DNA from: a bacterium
GTDB lineage: Bacteria; Auribacterota; JABMQX01
Assembly (NCBI GenBank): GCA_030691545.1
Contig: JAUYEE010000116.1
Location: forward strand, 1-36,110
Length of the DNA stretch: 36,110 nt
Reading direction: 5' to 3'
A model generated the notes under the pieces. The model ran no database searches and was not told the origin of the DNA. It was given only the letters and a program-made list of their open reading frames with translations. Shown piece after piece: positions 30,481-36,110 of the stretch. The position numbers were made by a program, and so were the translations under genes. The stretch's first letter is position 1; the number at the start of each line of letters is the position of its first letter.

Positions 30481-32412
30481 ATGCCTGGAATTACGATCAT
30501 CGAAAAGGAGTATCTGGACAAAGCGTATGCATGCTGGCTGGGCAAATGCATTGGAGGGACGCTCGGGCGACCGTTCGAGGGAAAAAGGGGGCCGCACCGC
30601 CTCACCTTCTATCGCCCGATTCCGTACAGGGCCTCCGAAAATGATGAGCTGGACATTCAGCTCGTCTGGATGCACGCCCTCCGCGAGCGCGGCATCCACG
30701 TGACCTCTCGCGACCTGGCGATGGAGTGGCGCGACCACGTCATTTACTGGTTCGACGAGTTCCGGTTCGCGAAGTCGAATTTTGAGAGGGGGGTTATGCC
30801 GCCCATGAGCGGGTGGTATAATAACTGGTTTCGCGAGGGCTGCCGGGGAGCGATCCGTTCAGAAATCTGGGCTTTGATTGCCCCCGGTTCCCCGCAAACC
30901 GCAGCGGAATACGCCTATCGGGACGCGGTTCTCGACCACACTGGCGAAGGCATTTACGCGGCGATGTTCCTGGCGGCGATTCAGAGCGCGGCGTTTGTGA
31001 CATCGGACGTCAAGAAACTCCTGCCAATCGGTCTTTCGGTGATTCCCGAGGGCTGCCGCGTGAGACAAGCCGTGCAGGATGTCATCGCCTTGCACACCAA
31101 GAAGATGCCGCTCCTCGATGCTCGCCGTGAACTTCTCGTGAAACACGGCTCCGACAACTTCAGCGACGCCCCCCAGAACATGGGGATCATCGTTCTCGGC
31201 TGGCTGTACGGCGAAGGCGATTTCGAGAGAGGTATCCTGGCGACGATGAATTGCGGGCTGGATTCCGCGAGCAATTCCGGAGCCGCAGCCTCCATCCTAG
31301 GCATCGCCGGAGGGCGCGACACTGTCCCGGTGAACTGGCAAGCCCCTATCAAGGGGAAAATCACGCCCGGGCGAGGAATCGTCGGGTTCGACCCGCCGAG
31401 CGATATCGAGGTCCTGGCACAGCGATGTCTCCAACTCGCCAAGGTCGTCGCCGACAGCCGTGACACCGGCGTGACCATAACCACGACCAAGCCCAAGGGA
31501 CCGCGAAAGGCCGCCGCTGCGGCAAGCGTCGCTGAGGGTCTCTCCCCGATTGAGGTGACAGACGACAGCCGCCTCACGGAGGAGCGTCCCCTCGGCGCCG
31601 TTACGCTCAGAATCCGGTACAGCACCGGACCCACGATCAGCTATGAACGCCCCACGGAGATTGACTTGACCATTGCCAATACTTCGGAAAAGGCCGTCGA
31701 GGGACACATAGACTTCACTGTCCCCTGGGGCTGGCAGGTGGAACCGGCGGAGGGGATTGACTTCTCCATTCGAAAGAAGGGCAATCCCTGCTCGGCAAAG
31801 TTGGTCCTCCGGGTGGAAGAAGCGAACGTTCAGGTTCTGCCGGTCAACCCCGTTTCGGCGCACGTGACCATCAAAGGGCAACAGCCTACCGCGGTGGATT
31901 TCCCGCTTTTTGGCGAGCGCCGCTGGCTTCTCGCAGGGCCCTACGGCAAGAAGGGAGACCGCGCGTACGATCGAGTTTACCTCCCCGAAAAAGCCATCGC
32001 GGAAAGGAAGCCGAGCGGAAAGGTATCCTTCAAAAAGGCCTCGTTCCCTGAGTTTTCCATGGACATCAATCCCTTGTTCGGGCAGAAGAAAGAGGGCGTC
32101 CTTTACGCGTTTGGATGGTTTTACAGCTCGCGCAAGAGAGACCTTCGCCTGTTCGTGAGCTGCAACGACGGCATCAAAGCGTGGCTCAACGACCGGATTG
32201 TCCTGGCAAGACACCACCACGCGTCCATCCGTCCGCCGGACTACCGCTCGGACATCCAGGTGCTACGCGGGTGGAACCGCCTTCTGCTCAAGATCGCACG
32301 CTGCGGCAAGCCCGTGGACCTGCACCTGTACTTCGGCGACAGGAAAAACCACGTCTTCGACGGACTGATTGACACATACTTCCCGGCGGAAGTGCTGGCC
32401 TTCGCCGGGTAA
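30481..32412 (+). CDS. ADP-ribosylglycohydrolase-family protein with C-terminal beta domains
   Basis: The 643-residue protein has no signal peptide. Residues about 8-320 follow the all-helical ADP-ribosylglycohydrolase (DraG) plan: AYACWLGKCIGGTLGRPFEG at the N-terminus, ENDELDIQ (53-60) where the family has its first metal cluster, DHTGEGIYAAMF (152-163), and NCGLDSASNSGAAA (257-270) where the family has a DTD-type second cluster. The Asp pattern differs from classical DraG, so substrate and metal use may differ. After a linker (about 325-370) come two beta domains: an NPCBM- or Ig-like one (about 375-470) and a galactose-binding-like one with DGIKAWLND and GWNRLLLKI near the end. The family removes ADP-ribose or cleaves related N- and O-glycosidic bonds; the attached domains hint at a carbohydrate-related substrate. 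The start is fixed by GGGGAGGACT. Confidence 0.75.
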   Translation: MPGITIIEKEYLDKAYACWLGKCIGGTLGRPFEGKRGPHRLTFYRPIPYRASENDELDIQLVWMHALRERGIHVTSRDLAMEWRDHVIYWFDEFRFAKSNFERGVMPPMSGWYNNWFREGCRGAIRSEIWALIAPGSPQTAAEYAYRDAVLDHTGEGIYAAMFLAAIQSAAFVTSDVKKLLPIGLSVIPEGCRVRQAVQDVIALHTKKMPLLDARRELLVKHGSDNFSDAPQNMGIIVLGWLYGEGDFERGILATMNCGLDSASNSGAAASILGIAGGRDTVPVNWQAPIKGKITPGRGIVGFDPPSDIEVLAQRCLQLAKVVADSRDTGVTITTTKPKGPRKAAAAASVAEGLSPIEVTDDSRLTEERPLGAVTLRIRYSTGPTISYERPTEIDLTIANTSEKAVEGHIDFTVPWGWQVEPAEGIDFSIRKKGNPCSAKLVLRVEEANVQVLPVNPVSAHVTIKGQQPTAVDFPLFGERRWLLAGPYGKKGDRAYDRVYLPEKAIAERKPSGKVSFKKASFPEFSMDINPLFGQKKEGVLYAFGWFYSSRKRDLRLFVSCNDGIKAWLNDRIVLARHHHASIRPPDYRSDIQVLRGWNRLLLKIARCGKPVDLHLYFGDRKNHVFDGLIDTYFPAEVLAFAG

Positions 32413-32923
32413 AGGCGCGACAGGTGGCCGGAGACTGACGGACTTCGGTGCTGGATATGGCGAGCAACGGAGAAGGTGTCGTTGTGCGCTGCCACGCAAG
32501 CATGCCTCCCTTATTCCAGAGCGCAACAACACGTTCCGTCAAGGGGCCAGCCTTCCCCAACGCTCGGAGATGATGAGGCGAGACCGCTGAGACGATGGCG
32601 CCTCTCGAGGAAAGGTCCCTGCGTTTTTTTGCTTCACGGGGTTGACAGAATCTGCGGCCTGTGCTTATATCACCCCAGATGACCTGGCGGGGTGGTGTGC
32701 GACTTCGTCTTGACTGTGGCGTAAGTCGCATAGCTGGAAGGAACTGCATGATGTCGTTATCGCCTTCCCAGACTGCCGTGTCTTCTCGATCCCACCGTCG
32801 CGGTTCCTTAGATTTCCACACACAGCTTCCCGGTCGGTTTCTTTTAGAGCACAGAATCAATTCCATGTTGTCCCGTACAGGCCACGGACTGTCGTCACAA
32901 CTACCTTAGGAAAGGAGGGCAGT
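32413..32923. other. intergenic region with long leader of the C39-like gene
   Basis: These 511 bases lie between two plus-strand genes. A promoter candidate lies at 32642-32670, and a run of seven T at 32624-32630 has no proper stem before it. An open frame from 32679 starts almost at the predicted transcription start but has no protein-like features. The leader to the next gene is about 245 bases. Confidence 0.45.
32642..32670 (+). promoter_or_regulatory. strong sigma70-type promoter of the C39-like gene
   Basis: A perfect TTGACA (32642-32647) is separated by exactly 17 bases from TTATAT (32665-32670). The predicted start is near 32677. The gene at 32924 has its own AAAGGAGG ribosome binding site. 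Confidence 0.6.
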
Positions 32924-34678
32924 ATGAAAAGAGCACTTCTCTTCACACTTGGGTGTCTGCTGTTGCCGGGTTTTGCCTTCCCGACCAGCGCCGTCCGCAT
33001 GACGCTGGAAAGGGCCGCGGAGCTGAGCGGGGAGTGGCAGGGAATCCCCGCGGAGACCCTCCCCGTTGTCGAAGGCGGCTTTGTGGATTCCTTTGACTCC
33101 CAGAGCGCGTTTTACAGGATGAAGGTGGAATCGCTCGACGATCCCGGGCCGCCAACGACCATGTCCTTGGACAAGGTTCCTGTGATTGCTCGCGCGCTTG
33201 CTGAGGAATGCCTGAATGACAATCGTGATATGGATGGCGACAATTCGTGGGAGGACGCCGTGCTGGCTTCCATTGCGTACCTGGTCTATAACCCAGCCAT
33301 CGAGGGAATCGCCTACATCGAATTCAAAGTGATCGAGGGGCCGCCCCCGCCGCCGGAAAACCCTCTGGCGCTTCCGCCTCCGCCCCCCGAGGACCGTGGA
33401 TACATTCTGATCTCGGTCACGAGGAATGACATTCCAATTGTTGACTTCTCTACGGAGGGTTTGACGCGCACAGAACGTCTCCGCGCGAGGGCCGGTTCAG
33501 TCCTCGTTCGGATATTCAGGTACGACGCTTTTCTCTGGGTCGCGGAGAACGCTCAGGGTGAGAGAGTCGCCCAGATCGGTCCCAATCCCGTGCGGTGGCC
33601 CGACACCATACTCGACCACGCCGGCAAGTCATTCCATACCCATGTGGACGAGCAAGGAGAACAGCTCCCCACGAATGTCCCCGCTCTTACGCCGGAACCG
33701 TATGAAAGCTATCAGTCCTTCAAACAACACTACGTGCAGTCGGAGTTCATTCGGATGGCGCGGCAGCATCGGGCGGAGAAAGCCCGGATACAGTGGGGCC
33801 TCCACGACGGGATCGATCCCGACAGCATCGTTGTCCAACTCGGAGTCCAGACGACCGTCCTGCAAGATAAAGAGGCGAAGACTGTCATCGCTGGCGACCC
33901 GAATCTGGCCACGATAGAGATTCTCGCTCTCGGGCTTTCGATAACCGGAAAGAAGATCGGAGGAACGATTCTCCACGTCGTCTTCGCGGACAACAGCCAG
34001 CAGGGGTATGCTCTCATCGTGAATGAAGGTGGAATCCTCTCTTCCGCTCCAACGAGCAGCGGTATCGTGACGACAGCCTGGGAGACTTTTTGGGCGGGCA
34101 GCAAAAGCGACCAAAGGTATTATGAGCAATTTACCCACGGTGACTGTGCGGTCGGTTGCGGCCCCTGCGCGTGGGCCATGCTCTATGGTTGGTTTGACTA
34201 CAAGGAACTCGCAGATGCCATAGACGGCACAGCTCCAAGCTATAACAACCAGAGGGTCAAGAGCTGTATGGGGGCGGTCAACGAGTATGTGGAGACGTAT
34301 TGCGTTGGGGATGATGGCGCCACAAATCCGTGGGACATGTACAAAGGGTATAAGTGGGCCAAGGAGGACCGGAGCCTCCATTACAGCATAGATTACGAGT
34401 GGACCGTTCCGCCTTTCACAGCGGACAGGTGCTACGAGATTGCGAGGGACACGATCAAGAACAAGGGAATACCCGCGATCATCGGGTTAAATCTGACCAC
34501 ATGGACCTGGCACTACCCCCTCGCGTACGTGTACCGATACCGGTACAAGAAGCAGGACGGCGTGGTCATCGAGACGGAGCGCCAGTTCAAGTGTAATATG
34601 GGGTGGGGCACAACCCATTGCGAGTGGCACAGTGCTTATGACGTCTGGTTCGGAGCAGAGTTCGAGTGCTGGGACTGA
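32924..34678 (+). CDS. exported papain-fold cysteine peptidase-like protein (C39-like)
   Basis: The 584-residue protein has a signal peptide (about 1-22) and a short N-terminal beta segment ending SAFYRMKVE (about 27-69). A long middle region follows, with a Pro-rich stretch (about 140-160) and a cystatin/inhibitor-like or beta region. The C-terminal catalytic domain (about 395-580) has Gln in YEQF, then GCGPCAWAMLYGWFD with Cys412, WHYPLAYVYRYR with His530 and CNMGWG with Asn558, the Cys-His-Asn set of papain-like peptidases of the C39/C10 type. Many further cysteines, including Cys415 next to the nucleophile, suggest disulfides. The middle region may act as a propeptide. The protein is probably secreted. 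The start is fixed by AAAGGAGGGC. It is monocistronic between its own promoter and a convergent gene. Confidence 0.72.
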   Translation: MKRALLFTLGCLLLPGFAFPTSAVRMTLERAAELSGEWQGIPAETLPVVEGGFVDSFDSQSAFYRMKVESLDDPGPPTTMSLDKVPVIARALAEECLNDNRDMDGDNSWEDAVLASIAYLVYNPAIEGIAYIEFKVIEGPPPPPENPLALPPPPPEDRGYILISVTRNDIPIVDFSTEGLTRTERLRARAGSVLVRIFRYDAFLWVAENAQGERVAQIGPNPVRWPDTILDHAGKSFHTHVDEQGEQLPTNVPALTPEPYESYQSFKQHYVQSEFIRMARQHRAEKARIQWGLHDGIDPDSIVVQLGVQTTVLQDKEAKTVIAGDPNLATIEILALGLSITGKKIGGTILHVVFADNSQQGYALIVNEGGILSSAPTSSGIVTTAWETFWAGSKSDQRYYEQFTHGDCAVGCGPCAWAMLYGWFDYKELADAIDGTAPSYNNQRVKSCMGAVNEYVETYCVGDDGATNPWDMYKGYKWAKEDRSLHYSIDYEWTVPPFTADRCYEIARDTIKNKGIPAIIGLNLTTWTWHYPLAYVYRYRYKKQDGVVIETERQFKCNMGWGTTHCEWHSAYDVWFGAEFECWD

Positions 34679-34873
34679 CGCGACAACGCGGGGCTCCCTG
34701 CCTCCTCGCCGCTGAATCGGCCTCGATCGCGTCTCTCTTGCGGGCTTAAGAACGGTACTCCGCATGGAAGCGGCATTTCGCTGGGCCGCTGCGCGAGTTT
34801 ACTGGAGCTGATTTCGCGCTCGTTCAAGGGCCTCTGCGACGGGAGGCATATCGCGCAACGCGGAATCACGGGG

Positions 34874-35419
34874 TCACGCGACCCGGATGACAACCGTTCT
34901 TGCGATGAGGTCGTGAACCGCTCTCCTCTGCTTGTTCAACAACGCGACGGTCACTTCGGCAAGGAGCCAAGACCAGAAGATGGAGCCGAAGGTCCATTTA
35001 AGCGCGACGTAAAGCGGGGGGGCCGGTCGCGGGGGCCATCTGCCTTCTGGGGAGAGGTCCAATAGCTCGACGAGCGTGCCGAATGCGAAAAGCAAGACGG
35101 TTATGGCGACGTACACGCTATCCCGGACAAACGCCTGCCACAATGTGAGGCGTGCCCCCGAATAATGGTCAATGACTCGGATGTCGCAAAACAGCTTCCC
35201 CAGCGTGCCGCCATATCGCCAGTGCATCAGGACGCTGTGAAGCCAGAAGGTCATGAAATAGACCTCTGGCCACAGAGCGCCCGTCCACGCGCTCGGCTCC
35301 GAGTGTTGCAGAGCCGTTGTTACGAAGGACAGCGGCCAGAATACCAGGCCGTCCACGATGCCCGCCACGAATCGGGGGCGGATGGTGTTGAAGGGGTAAG
35401 GTGCTTTGAGGTGCCGCAT
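34874..35419 (-). CDS. RDD-family membrane protein
   Basis: The 181-residue protein has the RDD layout: an Arg-containing first helix with Asp (RPRFVAGIVDGLVFWPLSFV), the middle motif YGGTLGKLFCDIRVIDH, and the C-terminal helix region before RRAVHDLIARTVVIRV. There are about four hydrophobic segments. RDD proteins are small inner-membrane proteins, some linked to ion exchange; the substrate here is unknown. I use the second in-frame ATG (35419) because GGAGGGT lies about 10 bases upstream; the ATG at 35449 has no such site. A GGGTC-ACGC-GACCC hairpin (34871-34884) overlaps the stop codon. The gap to the C39-like gene (34679-34873) holds no clear terminator. Confidence 0.82.
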   Translation of the reverse strand: MRHLKAPYPFNTIRPRFVAGIVDGLVFWPLSFVTTALQHSEPSAWTGALWPEVYFMTFWLHSVLMHWRYGGTLGKLFCDIRVIDHYSGARLTLWQAFVRDSVYVAITVLLFAFGTLVELLDLSPEGRWPPRPAPPLYVALKWTFGSIFWSWLLAEVTVALLNKQRRAVHDLIARTVVIRVA

Positions 35420-35495
35420 TGCGGTCACCCTCCAAATATGCCACTGCATCGCGCTGGGAACCGAGAACCTCCCTCATCGAATCTGTCCGAGCGAA

Positions 35496-36110
35496 CTACT
35501 GGCTTCGGAGGCGGTTGACGACGGTGGGCATGACGTCCAGGCCCATCATCTCGCCCAGCTCTCCCTTCACGCAGGCTTTCTCCGAGAATTTTTTCACGCC
35601 ATCGGGCTGAATGTGTCCTCCGCTGACCAGAATCGGCACGGGGTCATCCGAATGGACTTTCATCAAACACGGGGTCGAATGGTCCGCCGTCACGATGAAC
35701 ACCGTTTGCGCTATGTCCACCTTGCCCAACAGAGGGACGATGAAGAATCGGTCAATCTTCTCGATGATCTCCTTTTTCAATTCGTAGTCGCCGTCGTGGC
35801 CGGGGACATCGGGCCCCTTGATGTGAACGTAAATCCCGTCGAACCTCGGCAGGTTGTCAAGGACCGCCTGGACGACCGTGCCGTACCTCTGCTCGAGGCT
35901 CTCCTGCGAGACGGGGACCTCAATCGGGTGCATTCCCGTGAGGAGCGCAATTCCCCTCTCGACGGGCATCTCTACGATGCACCCGAAGCTCATTCCGTAT
36001 CGCTCGTTCATGGACGCGAACTTCGGCAGACCATTCCCGGCGTCCCGGTTCAGGATGATGTTTGCGGCAAGCTTGCCTTCCTTGACTCGTTTCTTGTTGA
36101 CGGGCGACGC
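35496..36110 (-). CDS. apgM: 2,3-bisphosphoglycerate-independent phosphoglycerate mutase, archaeal type (3' part)
   Basis: The frame is open from the right edge to the stop at 35496, so 204 residues of the C-terminal part are visible and the start lies outside the window. Motifs fit the archaeal-type (aPGAM) branch of the alkaline phosphatase superfamily: AANIILNRDAG, GIALLTGM, HIKGPDVPGHDGD and TADHSTPC, the last two carrying metal ligands. The enzyme interconverts 3- and 2-phosphoglycerate in glycolysis. The C-terminus (GLDVMPTVVNRLRSQ) is complete. The RDD gene follows on the same strand, 76 bases downstream. Confidence 0.9.
   Translation of the reverse strand, partial: ASPVNKKRVKEGKLAANIILNRDAGNGLPKFASMNERYGMSFGCIVEMPVERGIALLTGMHPIEVPVSQESLEQRYGTVVQAVLDNLPRFDGIYVHIKGPDVPGHDGDYELKKEIIEKIDRFFIVPLLGKVDIAQTVFIVTADHSTPCLMKVHSDDPVPILVSGGHIQPDGVKKFSEKACVKGELGEMMGLDVMPTVVNRLRSQ

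Noticed and set aside
32595..32630. run of seven T after a GC-rich stretch, like an intrinsic terminator
   Set aside because: The only stem, CCTC-TC-GAGG, has a two-base loop and lies well before the T-run, so it does not form a proper terminator hairpin.
32679..32909. possible leaderless small gene starting at the promoter of the C39-like gene
   Set aside because: The ATG sits at the predicted transcription start, but the product is Arg/Ser-rich with mixed codon use and no recognisable feature.

Overview
The window is a GC-rich, densely packed bacterial segment, mostly transcribed on the minus strand. polA, coaE and rho lie in the order known from Chlamydiae and related PVC bacteria. The type IV pilus block resembles the Akkermansia Amuc_1098-1102 type. 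The prepilins mostly carry Ala rather than Gly before the cleavage site, and several secreted proteins carry PVC-style add-on modules. Together these suggest an uncultured member of the PVC superphylum or a neighbouring candidate phylum (Omnitrophota-, Sumerlaeota- or Hydrogenedentota-like). This placement is inference; there is no rRNA, tRNA or CRISPR array to anchor it.

Layout. (1) 1-7280: housekeeping genes rho, coaE and polA, all on the minus strand, with a polytopic GT-C/STT3-like membrane protein carrying a C-terminal repeat domain inserted between polA and coaE. (2) 7693-16629: an inner-membrane platform and secretin operon, read right to left: exported protein, PilM-PilN fusion, a 47-residue one-helix membrane protein, PilO/Amuc_1100-like protein, membrane-anchored zinc-ribbon protein, stand-alone secretin N-domain protein, full secretin. 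(3) 17089-26204: a pseudopilus operon, also right to left: gspF, long GspG-like prepilin, beta-propeller protein, gspG, gspH, gspI, gspJ, and a 950-residue GspK with an apparent lamin-tail-like insert. (4) 26880-34678: accessory genes: a secreted matrixin-type metalloprotease, an exported GH20-like glycosidase, an ADP-ribosylglycohydrolase-family protein and an exported papain-fold (C39-like) protein. (5) 34874-36110: an RDD membrane protein and the 3' part of an archaeal-type phosphoglycerate mutase.

How it fits together. Operons 2 and 3 look like the two halves of one envelope machine mixing type IV pilus parts (PilM, PilN, PilO) with type II secretion parts (GspF-K and a secretin). The assembly ATPase (GspE/PilB) and prepilin peptidase are not in the window and must be encoded elsewhere. 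Several components are unusual: the PilMN fusion, the tiny membrane protein, the periplasm-facing zinc ribbon, the free secretin N-domain, the propeller and the enlarged GspK. The neighbouring exported enzymes are plausible cargo. Three exported proteins (propeller, matrixin, C39-like) appear to share a small domain ending in an aromatic (F/I)YR/YV-type motif, which could be a common surface or sorting module. Candidate sigma70-type promoters precede both machine operons, leaving leaders of several hundred bases that contain strong hairpins.
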